A DNA stretch of 21,272 nucleotides from JAVBMO01 sp031552355 (lineage in GTDB: Bacteria > Bacteroidota > Bacteroidia > Bacteroidales > P3): the NCBI GenBank assembly GCA_031552355.1, contig JAVBMO010000022.1:1-21272 (forward strand), in the 5' to 3' direction. Within the stretch, counting starts at the first letter, position 1, and each line of letters starts with the position of its first letter. The translations under genes were made by a program, and so were the position numbers. This document shows, piece by piece, positions 13,648 through 21,272 of the stretch. The notes below the pieces were generated by a model. That model did not search any database. It had not been told where the DNA came from and saw only the letters and a list, made by a program, of their open reading frames with translations.

Positions 13648-14844
13648 TCAATTAAAGGGCTTTTTTCTGCATTCATCTTCCAACTTTTCCAAGGAATTTC
13701 GCAAAACTTCCATTTCGGACAACGGCATAGTTTCAAAGCAAAATGTTTCAGGCAAATATTTCAATAATTCTGTTTCCGGGTATTGTTCTGCAAAATATTG
13801 GAAATGATCCTCATCCGATTTATTTTCCGGCTGGTTTTGGCGGAGGTATTGCAAAATCCGTAAACCATCCAACCGTTGATGGCAGGCAGCTACAAATGTT
13901 TCTTGTGTTTTGAAATTTTTCCGCAAAGGCTCCCATAAATCGTTTGTTTTCAATTGGCTTTGCAGAAAAGCAGTCAAAGGTGTATCCACATCTTTTTCAA
14001 AAAGGACAGGGAACAAACTGTATGTTTCGGCAATTTTGTCGAAAGAACGGCAATCGTAAATGGGATATGTTTCCGACATGTCTAAAAAAGGTTTTATCAA
14101 AGCCGGACCGGTGCCGAAAATAACCCTGTCGGATTTCCGTGCTGCAGGAAATACTTTTTCGTTTGTCCAACGGAGAAGCTTCCCAATTTTAGCAAATTTC
14201 TGCAAAAAATAAAAATCTTCGCCCGATTCCACAGGTGTCATTCCACCGATTTTATTGTAAGCCCATAATGGGAAAGCCAAAGCCGAACCCAAGGCAGTAA
14301 AAGTATAAGGGCTTTTTATCCGAAAAAGATTCAGGAAATAATAGCGCATATAAATTTCGTAGCGCAGCATGGAACGGTTCAACCCTTCTTCGTTGCTTAA
14401 ACGGTGAGAATAGGGAATGCTCGCAGCCAAAACCTTGGGATTTGTCGAAAAAGCTTCTACAACCGAAGCAAAATAATTTTCATTGAAAATAGTGTCGGCA
14501 TCCAAACTGATAACCAAATCGTGTTTTTCGCCTTTTTGTGCAATAAAATCAAAAATGGTTTTCCGTGCCCAACCCACGCCTTTCTTTTTGGGTGTCCATC
14601 CGTTTCCTTTCGAACTGTGGTCTATGACATGGACAGGAAAACCTTTGTAACTTCTACAAAAATCCAAACTTTGGGCATTGTCCAAACAAGATTCTATTTT
14701 TTGAGTATCGTTCCACCAAAAATCCGGCTGATTGACGCAAACCACACATTCAAAATTTCGGTAAGTCTGCTTATTTATGCACTCAAACAAAACCGGCAGA
14801 TTTTCATATTCACGCAACAAAGGTATGGCAACAAAGATTTTCAT
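13648..14844 (-). CDS. Family 2 glycosyltransferase
   Basis: The 398-residue protein starts with the GT-A fold typical of family 2: IFVAIPLLREYENLPVLF (3-20), then VISLDADTIF (111-120), in which DAD is the metal-binding DxD. GGMTPVESGEDFYFLQKF (200-217) follows, where the ED pair is the usual catalytic-base region. No transmembrane helix is evident, so it should be cytoplasmic or membrane-associated. The last 130 residues (from about 265) are an extra, mostly helical region I cannot assign. The gene follows the radical SAM gene by 30 bp and is likely co-transcribed. The sugar donor and acceptor are unknown. Confidence 0.85.
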   Translation of the reverse strand: MKIFVAIPLLREYENLPVLFECINKQTYRNFECVVCVNQPDFWWNDTQKIESCLDNAQSLDFCRSYKGFPVHVIDHSSKGNGWTPKKKGVGWARKTIFDFIAQKGEKHDLVISLDADTIFNENYFASVVEAFSTNPKVLAASIPYSHRLSNEEGLNRSMLRYEIYMRYYFLNLFRIKSPYTFTALGSALAFPLWAYNKIGGMTPVESGEDFYFLQKFAKIGKLLRWTNEKVFPAARKSDRVIFGTGPALIKPFLDMSETYPIYDCRSFDKIAETYSLFPVLFEKDVDTPLTAFLQSQLKTNDLWEPLRKNFKTQETFVAACHQRLDGLRILQYLRQNQPENKSDEDHFQYFAEQYPETELLKYLPETFCFETMPLSEMEVLRNSLEKLEDECRKKPFN

Positions 14845-14874
14845 GTGAGATTTTCTAAATGGGTGATTTTTATA

Positions 14875-16683
14875 TTAATGTCTTGTTTTACAACTTATCT
14901 GTTGTTCCACATAATTCCTTTTTACCGTCGTTCGTGGAATTTTAATAGGAAACCACTCCTGTAAAGGAAATTCAAAGCCAATACCATGCATAAAATTGTA
15001 GACTGCTTTGCTGAGGCCTTTACCCAAAGCATTCAAGTCGGGTTGTTGCGAGTCTGAAAAATCTACGCCATTGTTGGCAAAAGGATTCAATTTCTCATTT
15101 ATCCGTTTTGCACAAACACTTTCAGGATTTTTCCCTGAAGGGCTGTGAATGGTCATTGCATAGCGATGCCAAAATGCCGACTGTATCAAGCCCAATTCAA
15201 ACATCTGTCGAACAACTTCCAATGAATCAATGGTTTCCTGCAAACTTTCGGAAGGGAAACCATACATCAGATAAGCATGCACCATAATGCCGGAGTCGGT
15301 AAAGTTTTGGCAGCTTTTGGCAGCCTGTTCAAGGCTTACGCCTTTGTTCATCAGTTTGAGCAAACGATCCGACGCCACTTCCAGACCTCCCGAAACCGCC
15401 ACGCAACCCGCTTTCGACAAAAGTTCGCAAAGTTCCTGAGTATAAGCTCTTTCAAACCGGATATTTCCCCAAAAACTGACGACCAATTTCCGTTTCAGGA
15501 TTTCTTCGGCAATTTCGCCCAAAAGTTTTGGCGGCAAAGCCTCATCGGTAAAATGAAATCCCGATTGCTGCGTTTGCTGCAGAATGCTTTCCATCTTATC
15601 CACAACCTGTTGAGCTGTGGGCGTTTCATAGCGCGAAATATAATCCAAAGTGGTATCGCAAAAAGCGCATTTGGCCCAATAGCAACCATGCGCCACCGTC
15701 ATTTTGTTCCAAAATCCGTCTGTCCACAATTTGTGCATGGGGTTGGTCAATTCCACCAACGACAAATATTTATCCACAGGCAAACCTGAAAAATCGGGAG
15801 CAGGCAAGTCTTTAAAGGCAATATTTTCTGTGTCGTTTCCACTGTAGCAAAGTTCTTCGTTTTTCAGATAAAAACATCGCACCAATTCCTTTTCGGAACA
15901 TCTGTTTTCAAGATACTCCGTCAGGCGAAGCAAAGGCAATTCGCCATCGTCGAGCAAAAGATAATCGGCATACGAAAACAGGCGTTTGTCTGTCAGGGAA
16001 CGCAATTCGGTGTTGGCATAGCCGCCGCCCATTGCCGTTTTTATTTCGGGATATTTTTCTTTGATATATTGCATACATTTCAAAGCGGCGTATAAGCAGC
16101 CCGGAAAAGGTACGCTAAGGCCCACCAATTGTGGGTTGGAATTTCGGATTTGTTCGTCAAGTAATTCCAACATCCATTTATCAATCAAAGTATTAGATTT
16201 TTCCAATTCTTTTTGCAAAGAGTCAAATGTAGGCGCAAAAAGCGAAATTTGCTCGGCATAGCGAATGAGGTCGAAATTCGGCGCTTTTTTCTTGCGAATA
16301 AAATCAGCAATATCTTCTATATATAAGGTTGCCAAATGTTTTGCGCGGTCGTCCATTCCCGAAGTGCCGAAAGCCCAGTCCAAATCGGCCACATTTTTGA
16401 AACGGGCGCCTTGTGGCAGCAAAGTTTCATTGGCAATCCTTGTTGCCAAAGTTTTGTCTTTGCCTTGTAGAAAACGAATTGCCGCCTCAACGGTTTCTTG
16501 GTATTCCTTCGGCAAACCCAATTCCGACAGAGATTTTTGCGTAAAAATCCTGTTAATCAGTTCAATTCCCAAATCGCATTGAAAAACCGTATGATACGGA
16601 TTCAGAAAGCCTTTCAGGACAGTTGTAGCCGGATAAGGCGTATTCAATTGCGTAAATGGCGGCGTAATGAGTAAAATATTCAT
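14875..16683 (-). CDS. B12-binding-domain radical SAM protein
   Basis: The 602 residues fit the class B organisation: a cobalamin-binding-like Rossmann region (residues about 180-260, with LVGLSVPFPGCLYAALKCM and AMGGGYANTE), then a radical SAM barrel. The cluster motif is CYWAKCAFC (334-342), that is CX4CX2C, not the usual CX3CX2C. Barrel marks that follow are FTDEALPP (378-385), WGNIRFER (405-412), SGGLEVASDRLLKLMNKGVS (431-450), and MYGFPSE (473-479). The N-terminal MNILLITPPF opening is common in this class. The DxHxxG cobalamin motif is not seen, as in many class B enzymes. The chemistry and substrate are unknown. The start at 16683 lies 41 bp downstream of the flavoprotein stop. Confidence 0.85.
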   Translation of the reverse strand: MNILLITPPFTQLNTPYPATTVLKGFLNPYHTVFQCDLGIELINRIFTQKSLSELGLPKEYQETVEAAIRFLQGKDKTLATRIANETLLPQGARFKNVADLDWAFGTSGMDDRAKHLATLYIEDIADFIRKKKAPNFDLIRYAEQISLFAPTFDSLQKELEKSNTLIDKWMLELLDEQIRNSNPQLVGLSVPFPGCLYAALKCMQYIKEKYPEIKTAMGGGYANTELRSLTDKRLFSYADYLLLDDGELPLLRLTEYLENRCSEKELVRCFYLKNEELCYSGNDTENIAFKDLPAPDFSGLPVDKYLSLVELTNPMHKLWTDGFWNKMTVAHGCYWAKCAFCDTTLDYISRYETPTAQQVVDKMESILQQTQQSGFHFTDEALPPKLLGEIAEEILKRKLVVSFWGNIRFERAYTQELCELLSKAGCVAVSGGLEVASDRLLKLMNKGVSLEQAAKSCQNFTDSGIMVHAYLMYGFPSESLQETIDSLEVVRQMFELGLIQSAFWHRYAMTIHSPSGKNPESVCAKRINEKLNPFANNGVDFSDSQQPDLNALGKGLSKAVYNFMHGIGFEFPLQEWFPIKIPRTTVKRNYVEQQISCKTRH

Positions 16684-16724
16684 TTTTAATTAATTGAAAG
16701 TGAAATAGCTATTTTTATCATTTT

Positions 16725-17915
16725 TCATCTGATTTCCATTGAAATAACACTTCGGCCGGCCAAATATCCTGAAGCAAAAGCCCAATGGATATTATACCCC
16801 CCCAAACGTCCGGCAATATCTAGCACTTCGCCGGTAAAGAAAAGTCTAGGAACCAAAAGACTTTCCATGGTCTTCGGATTTATTTGCAAAGTATCCACAC
16901 CGCCTTTTGTTGTTTCGGCTTTCATAAAACCTTCTGTTTTTAAGGGTTTTTCTTCAAAAGTATGGATTTTTCGCGAAATTTCGTTGCGGTCTTTCTTTCC
17001 CAATTCGGCAATTTTCCGCGAAAGAAGTTCCGCCGGAAGCACGGCTTGTATGAGCCTGTCGGGCAAAAAACGTGAAAGTACGGTCTTTACCTGCAATTTC
17101 CCGTTTTCCGGCAGATTCAATAACGTTAAAACATCTTCGGAAGGCAAAAAATTGATCTGCAAAGGGTCTTCTTTTTCCCAGCAGCAGGAAAGTTGCAACA
17201 TGGCAGGGCCGCTCAATCCATTGTGAGTAAACAACAAAGGTTCTTCGGCTTCCATTTTCCCAATGATAGACGCTTTCACCAAAAGGCTGATTCCTTGCAG
17301 GTTCTTCAATCTTGAATTTTGCGGCAACACAAACCCCGCCAAAGCAGGCTTTGTGGGAATGATTCTATGTCCAAAATATTTGGCAATTTTATGTCCGATG
17401 TCTGTCGCGCCAGCCTGTGGATACGACAATCCGCCTGTGGCTACCACCACCTGAAATGCGGAAAAATGCCCTTGCGAAGTTTCTATGTCGAAAAGCTGTC
17501 CCCCTTTTTCTACTTTTTCAATTTCCGCATTGAAAACAAATTGAACGCCCAAATCCTCGGCAGATTCTTTCAGAAAATGTACCAACTGCTTGGCGCTTTG
17601 CCGACAAAAAAGACGCCCCTGTTCGCGTTCCTCAATGTCTATTTCCGCCTTTTGCAATAATTGCAAAACACTTTCCAAACGGTATTTTTGTAAAGCGGTT
17701 TTACAAAATTCAGGGTTTTGCCCAAAATAATCTTTATAGGAAATGCTACGGTTGGTCACATTGCATTTGCCTCCTCCCGAAATCAAAATCTTTTTTCCGG
17801 CAATGGGAGCATGCTCTACAACCAAAACCCTGCCTCCTTTTTTCGCTGCTTCAATTGCCGCCATTAGCCCCGAAGCGCCCGCACCCAAAATCGCCACATC
17901 AAAATAAGCCATCAT
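16725..17915 (-). CDS. HI0933-family FAD-dependent oxidoreductase (YhiN/BaiN-like)
   Basis: The 396-residue flavoprotein has the dinucleotide-binding GAGASG (11-16) near the N-terminus, SGGGKCNVTN (46-55), the second nucleotide contact VVATGGLSYPQAGATDIG (157-174), and the C-terminal FTGEVLDIAGRLGGYNIHWA (360-379) that closes the FAD site. These are the marks of the HI0933 family. Members are cytoplasmic; some reduce bile acid intermediates (BaiN) but most are unassigned. Two Met codons start the frame (17915 and 17912), and either could be used. It is the first gene of the probable flavoprotein-radical SAM-glycosyltransferase operon, with a clear -7 box at 17932-17939. Confidence 0.88.
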   Translation of the reverse strand: MMAYFDVAILGAGASGLMAAIEAAKKGGRVLVVEHAPIAGKKILISGGGKCNVTNRSISYKDYFGQNPEFCKTALQKYRLESVLQLLQKAEIDIEEREQGRLFCRQSAKQLVHFLKESAEDLGVQFVFNAEIEKVEKGGQLFDIETSQGHFSAFQVVVATGGLSYPQAGATDIGHKIAKYFGHRIIPTKPALAGFVLPQNSRLKNLQGISLLVKASIIGKMEAEEPLLFTHNGLSGPAMLQLSCCWEKEDPLQINFLPSEDVLTLLNLPENGKLQVKTVLSRFLPDRLIQAVLPAELLSRKIAELGKKDRNEISRKIHTFEEKPLKTEGFMKAETTKGGVDTLQINPKTMESLLVPRLFFTGEVLDIAGRLGGYNIHWAFASGYLAGRSVISMEIR

Positions 17916-17931
17916 CTTTGTATTTAGCCTG

Positions 17932-17939
17932 CAAAAGTA
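17932..17939 (-). promoter_or_regulatory. -7 box for the flavoprotein-radical SAM-glycosyltransferase operon
   Basis: The minus strand reads TACTTTTG followed by CAGG, matching TAnnTTTG, 16 bp upstream of the first start codon. A TTG at 17964-17966 is 24 bp upstream of the box, slightly long. Confidence 0.6.
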
Positions 17940-18099
17940 CGGGTTTTATTAGTTCTGAATTTTCAATAATGAAACATCTGTAAAATCAACAGACAAAATA
18001 AGTATGCAAAAACAAATTAATTACGAATTACATGCAGCGAAAAAAGTTCACCATTCAGGACTCATCATTCTTTTCGCCCTGCACCTTACGCTTTTTTCT

Positions 18100-18107
18100 T
18101 ACATTTG
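18100..18107 (+). promoter_or_regulatory. -7 box for the His/Cys-rich protein
   Basis: TACATTTG followed by CATC matches TAnnTTTG. It lies inside the longer possible reading frame that begins at 18004, and 40 bp before the ATG at 18148, and so supports the downstream start. Confidence 0.6.
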
Positions 18108-18147
18108 CATCCTAATTCCTTTGGGAGAAGGAAAATATATTAGAGAA

Positions 18148-18561
18148 ATGAAACAGCCCTATAGACACAAATCAAATGCAACAAAAGCACGGATTGCCAT
18201 GCTTTTATTGTGTGTATATTTGTTTGGGTCGTTTGTTACCGGGGTCTTGCATCCGTTGCATCACTGCCACGAACATCATGCTCATGGAACAACAACCAGC
18301 CTGAATGCCTCTTCCAAAGCAGCTCATCTCCTTTCTTGTTTCGACTCCTCCGAAAAAGAAGAAAAAGGCGGAAGTACGTCTTCGGAATTGTGTGTTTTAT
18401 GCCATTTTTGTGTTTCGTATGAATCTATCATAGAACAACAAAATGCAAAAACGTTTATCCCTTTCATCGATTCTATTTTCAAAGATTATCTCTACAAAAA
18501 TCCACAATCCTTTGTCGTTGCTTCTAGCCCTTGCCGTGCGCCGCCGCCTTTTCTTATTTAA
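18148..18561 (+). CDS. Small membrane-anchored His/Cys-rich protein, DUF2946-like
   Basis: From the ATG at 18148 the product has 137 residues. The in-frame ATG at 18004 would add 48 weakly coding residues and is rejected because the promoter box lies after it. One hydrophobic helix (15-34) is followed by HPLHHCHEHHAHG (35-47), a polar Ser/Lys/Glu linker, CVLCHFC (82-88) and a C-terminal CRAPPP. Helix, His-rich motif, CxxC pair and a terminal R-[AG]-P-P is the plan I associate with DUF2946-like proteins found near metal-uptake or metal-resistance genes. The ligands would suit copper or zinc. It precedes the TonB-dependent receptor by 206 bp on the same strand, so a joint role in metal sensing or handling is likely but inferred. 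Confidence 0.6.
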   Translation: MKQPYRHKSNATKARIAMLLLCVYLFGSFVTGVLHPLHHCHEHHAHGTTTSLNASSKAAHLLSCFDSSEKEEKGGSTSSELCVLCHFCVSYESIIEQQNAKTFIPFIDSIFKDYLYKNPQSFVVASSPCRAPPPFLI

Positions 18562-18767
18562 ATTCTATTTTCACCTTTTTACCAAAACAAGATTGTCTCT
18601 TGAGCTTTGAGTAAGGGAATCTGTGGCATTGTGTTGTAATAAAACCCAATGTGGCAGTTTATTTTTTAAGCCGGCAACTACTGCTATGCTTCCTTTTCTT
18701 ATTGTATTAAAGCCTGAAGCTAAACAATGAGGAATTTAATTTAAGAGCACTAAAAATAAAGAACACA

Positions 18768-21053
18768 ATGAAAAAATTATATATTACCGTACTACTGTGC
18801 ATGGTACAAATTTCCCTTTTTGCACAATATAAAATCACAATCTTAGACAAAGAAACCAATGAACCTGTTGCGTATAGCAATGTCTATTACCCCGACTCAA
18901 AAACAGGAACCCTTGCCAACGAGAAGGGCGTTTTTGCGCTCACTACAACCAAGAAATCCATGCTGATTCAGATTTCTTCAGCGGGATACAAAACTTTGCT
19001 GGAAACACTGAAATTAGACACTGGCGAATTAACTCTTTTCTTAGAACCCTCCATCCACCGCTTGCAGGAAATTGTAATTTCGGAAGAAGGTTCCAAGCTG
19101 CAAGGCGAAAATGTTTTGAATGTCGAAAAAGTAAGCCTCAACAATAATTCGGAAATCCAGGGGCTTTCATTATCGGAAAAATTGTCGAAAGTGCCCGGCG
19201 TCAGTAATTTCAGCACAGGTGCAGGGATCGGGAAACCGGTTATCCGAGGGCTGGGCGGCAACCGTGTCGCGGTTTTTTCGCAAGGAATCCGCATCGAAAA
19301 TCAGCAATGGGGCGACGAACATGGTTTAGGCCTTGACGAAAACGGCTATGAAGAAGTGGAAATCATCAAAGGCCCCGCATCCCTTTTGTATGGAAGCGAT
19401 GCATTGGGAGGCGTCTTATATTTTTCTGACGAACGTTATGCCAGAGAAAACAGCATTGAAGCTGTTTTGACATCGGAATTCAACACCAACACCAATGGTT
19501 GGAGAAATACAGGGGGGGGCAAATTCTCGAGTGAAAAATTCCACTGGAACGCTTTTGGCGGCTACACCACACACAAAGACTACAAAGATGGAAACAATGA
19601 TTTTGTGAACAACAGCCGTTTTCAAACTGGAGATTTCAAAACGTCTTTCGGCTACACAACCGACAAATACACTTCTTTTCTCAAATACAGCTTCCTGAAA
19701 GAAAAATATGGATTAACGGAGTCCCCCGATTCGGCAAGTATCTATGAAAACGGACGGACACCGGAAATGCCCTATCAGGACTTGGTCACTCATTTAATTA
19801 GCTCCGAAAACACTTTCTTTTTCAGCAACGAATCCAAATTAAAGGTGGACTTGGGCTATGTTTTCAACAACCGTACAGAATTTGAGGAACACGAACATGA
19901 AGAAGAGATACACAGCACAGATGAAGACTCGCAGAATGCCAAAGATGCTGCTCTGGATATGAGCCTTGGCACTTTGTCGTACAATGCAAAATGGTATTCG
20001 CCCAAACTAAAAGACCACTGGACTTTGATAGCAGGAAGTCAGGGAATGTACCAAACCAATGTTAATCATGGCGAAGAAGTACTGATTCCCAATGCCATCA
20101 CAGCAGATATGGGTTTATTCGTTACTTCAGACTTCTACTATGCCGAAAAATCCTATTGGCAAATAGGCGCTCGCGTGGATGGAAGGCATATTAAGGGACA
20201 AGAACATGGAGCTATGGATGAAGAAGCCTATATTCCCGAATTTTCACAAACTTATGCCGCTTTCAATTTTTCGACAGGCATTTATCAACCCTTGGGTAAA
20301 AGAATTTCTCTGCGAGCAAATCTTGCATCGGGCTACCGTGCGCCAAATATGTTTGAGTTGCTAAGCAATGGCTTGCACGAAGGGACAAACCATTATGAAA
20401 TAGGAAATCCCGATTTGAAAACAGAAAACTGTTATCAAGCGGATGTTGCACTGACCTACAAGACCGAACATCTAGATTTGTTTGCCAATCCGTATTTCAA
20501 CTATATTAGAAACTATATTTACCTGGAACCTTCAGGCGAAATAGAAAATGATATGCCGGTTTATTATTATGCCCAATCAGACGCATATTTGTATGGTGGC
20601 GAAGCCGGTTTTCACTTTCACCCCCACCCTTTGGACTGGCTTCATTTGGATGGTGCCTATAGCAGCACTTTCGGACAGGACAATCATCACAATGACCTGC
20701 CTCTGATTCCCTCTCAAAAGATTGATGTTACAGTGAGGGCTAACTTTTCGGGGAAAAAAGTCCTTCGTAACTTTTTCGTCTATCTGCAAAACCAATACTC
20801 ATTTGCCCAAAACCACATTGCCGATTACGAAATTTCTACCGGTGCCTATAATTTGTTGAATGCAGGTGTGGGCTTTGAGTTCAGGTTCAACAAACAAAAA
20901 CTCTTGCTGAATATTGCTGCAACCAACCTCTTTAACGAAACGTACTACGACCATTTATCGAGATACAAAACAGAAGGAATTTACAACATAGGAAGAAACG
21001 TTAATATCCGCCTGACAATTCCCCTGGAATGGGAAATAGGGAAAGAAAATTAA
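18768..21053 (+). CDS. TonB-dependent outer-membrane receptor, probably for a metal
   Basis: This 761-residue receptor would import a substrate across the outer membrane with TonB/ExbBD energy. It has a signal peptide (MKKLYITVLLCMVQISLFAQ), a carboxypeptidase-regulatory-like domain (about 22-95), then LQEIVISEE (99-107) as a likely TonB box. The plug domain follows (about 115-225) with PVIRGLGGNRVAVF (157-170) and VEIIKGPASLLYGSDALGGV (197-216). The rest is the beta-barrel. It ends with a barrel strand of the form NVNIRLTIPLEW. A loop at 373-387 reads EEHEHEEEIHSTDED, and the plug contains WGDEHG (181-186). His-rich loops of this kind occur in zinc receptors such as ZnuD, so zinc or copper uptake is inferred, not shown. 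The frame contains a G8 tract at 19512-19519. Confidence 0.9.
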   Translation: MKKLYITVLLCMVQISLFAQYKITILDKETNEPVAYSNVYYPDSKTGTLANEKGVFALTTTKKSMLIQISSAGYKTLLETLKLDTGELTLFLEPSIHRLQEIVISEEGSKLQGENVLNVEKVSLNNNSEIQGLSLSEKLSKVPGVSNFSTGAGIGKPVIRGLGGNRVAVFSQGIRIENQQWGDEHGLGLDENGYEEVEIIKGPASLLYGSDALGGVLYFSDERYARENSIEAVLTSEFNTNTNGWRNTGGGKFSSEKFHWNAFGGYTTHKDYKDGNNDFVNNSRFQTGDFKTSFGYTTDKYTSFLKYSFLKEKYGLTESPDSASIYENGRTPEMPYQDLVTHLISSENTFFFSNESKLKVDLGYVFNNRTEFEEHEHEEEIHSTDEDSQNAKDAALDMSLGTLSYNAKWYSPKLKDHWTLIAGSQGMYQTNVNHGEEVLIPNAITADMGLFVTSDFYYAEKSYWQIGARVDGRHIKGQEHGAMDEEAYIPEFSQTYAAFNFSTGIYQPLGKRISLRANLASGYRAPNMFELLSNGLHEGTNHYEIGNPDLKTENCYQADVALTYKTEHLDLFANPYFNYIRNYIYLEPSGEIENDMPVYYYAQSDAYLYGGEAGFHFHPHPLDWLHLDGAYSSTFGQDNHHNDLPLIPSQKIDVTVRANFSGKKVLRNFFVYLQNQYSFAQNHIADYEISTGAYNLLNAGVGFEFRFNKQKLLLNIAATNLFNETYYDHLSRYKTEGIYNIGRNVNIRLTIPLEWEIGKEN

Positions 21054-21059
21054 AAGACA

Positions 21060-21084
21060 AAGCCATTCGCGGCCTTCTTTTTAA
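21060..21084 (+). terminator. Possible weak terminator after the receptor gene
   Basis: AAAGCC-ATTCGC-GGCCTT forms a short stem (GCC/GGC with a mismatch) followed by CTTTTT at 21077-21082. The T run is good, the stem is short. Confidence 0.35.
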
Positions 21085-21141
21085 GGAGGTGTTATAAAAA
21101 GTATGCTGCTATAAATAAGTGACACTCAGGTAAAATAAGAG

Positions 21142-21149
21142 TATTTTTG
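21142..21149 (+). promoter_or_regulatory. -7 box for the IS transposase
   Basis: TATTTTTG matches TAnnTTTG and ends only 4 bp before the ATG at 21154, so a transcript from it would have almost no leader. No -33 TTG is seen at the normal distance. Confidence 0.35.
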
Positions 21150-21153
21150 TAAA

Positions 21154-21272
21154 ATGCAAATCACAATCATACTCTACTGTCCTCAGTGCCACAGTGCAAA
21201 TATAAAGAAAAACGGGAAGAAAACCAATAAAAAGCAAAATTATCAATGTAAAGATTGTCAACGACAGTTTAT
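21154..21272 (+). CDS. IS1-like transposase, N-terminal part only
   Basis: The first 39 codons run off the window's right edge. They encode a zinc-ribbon of the form CPQC...CKDC (residues 9-12 and 32-35), with NIKKNGKKTNKKQNYQCKDC leading into QRQFI. This is the InsA-type N-terminal zinc finger of IS1 family transposases. In the Bacteroidota versions that I know the same frame continues into the DDE domain as a single gene, but this lies outside the window. Confidence 0.75.
   Translation, partial: MQITIILYCPQCHSANIKKNGKKTNKKQNYQCKDCQRQF

Larger units (their letters stand above)
21085..21272 (+). mobile_element. Left end of an IS1-like insertion sequence, cut by the window edge
   Basis: The transposase start at 21154 is preceded by about 70 bp of non-coding sequence. 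A candidate left terminal repeat begins near 21085 (GGAGGTGTTATAAAAAGT), just after the T run of the receptor gene's possible terminator. The boundary is inferred because the right end is not visible, so neither the inverted repeat nor a target duplication can be confirmed. Confidence 0.5.

Noticed and set aside
18004..18147. Longer form of the His/Cys-rich protein starting at 18004
   Set aside because: The extra 48 residues contain a -7 promoter box in their DNA and lack the signal-anchor layout given by the start at 18148.

Overview
The window looks like a piece of a Bacteroidota chromosome. The base composition is AT-rich. There are almost no Shine-Dalgarno sequences. Several genes are preceded by the Bacteroidota -7 box TAnnTTTG. 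The protein families also fit: a PorT-type outer-membrane barrel, a short (447 aa) glucose-6-phosphate isomerase, a bifunctional-nuclease/UVR fusion, and a carboxypeptidase-regulatory-like TonB-dependent receptor. I cannot fix the genus. No rRNA, tRNA or CRISPR array was recognised.

Layout. 1-107 is the C-terminal tail of a DDE transposase. 300-971 (-) is an unrecognised secreted protein. 1124-2467 (-) is pgi, which ends in a perfect 15-bp hairpin terminator shared with the upstream region of the secreted protein. 2468-3075 has no gene and is filled with degenerate intergenic repeats. 3076-5676 (-) is clpB. A 361-bp divergent spacer with a clean promoter leads to an outer-membrane barrel protein (6038-6730, +). 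Next comes a + strand block: a PurF-like phosphoribosyltransferase without its glutaminase cysteine (6854-8278), purD (8434-9714) and a MurD-family ligase (9728-11137). ung (11141-11827, -) meets it tail to tail. rpe (11961-12611), a BFN/UVR protein (12754-13329) and a 59-aa membrane protein (13356-13535) follow on +. On the - strand, an HI0933-type flavoprotein (16725-17915), a B12-binding radical SAM protein (14875-16683) and a family 2 glycosyltransferase (13648-14844) form a likely operon. At the right, a small His/Cys-rich membrane protein (18148-18561) precedes a TonB-dependent receptor with a His-rich loop (18768-21053), suggesting metal uptake. The window ends in the first 40 codons of an IS1-like transposase.

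Most of the window is housekeeping: sugar phosphate metabolism (pgi, rpe), purine synthesis (PurF-like, purD), cell wall (murD-like), DNA repair (ung) and proteostasis (clpB). The points most worth a second look are the PurF-like protein with a destroyed glutamine site but intact PRPP and Fe-S ligand motifs, the radical SAM protein with CX4CX2C spacing in an operon with a glycosyltransferase, the putative metal-uptake pair with a G8 tract in the receptor gene, and a MurD whose substrate motif reads NDSIST instead of NDSKAT.
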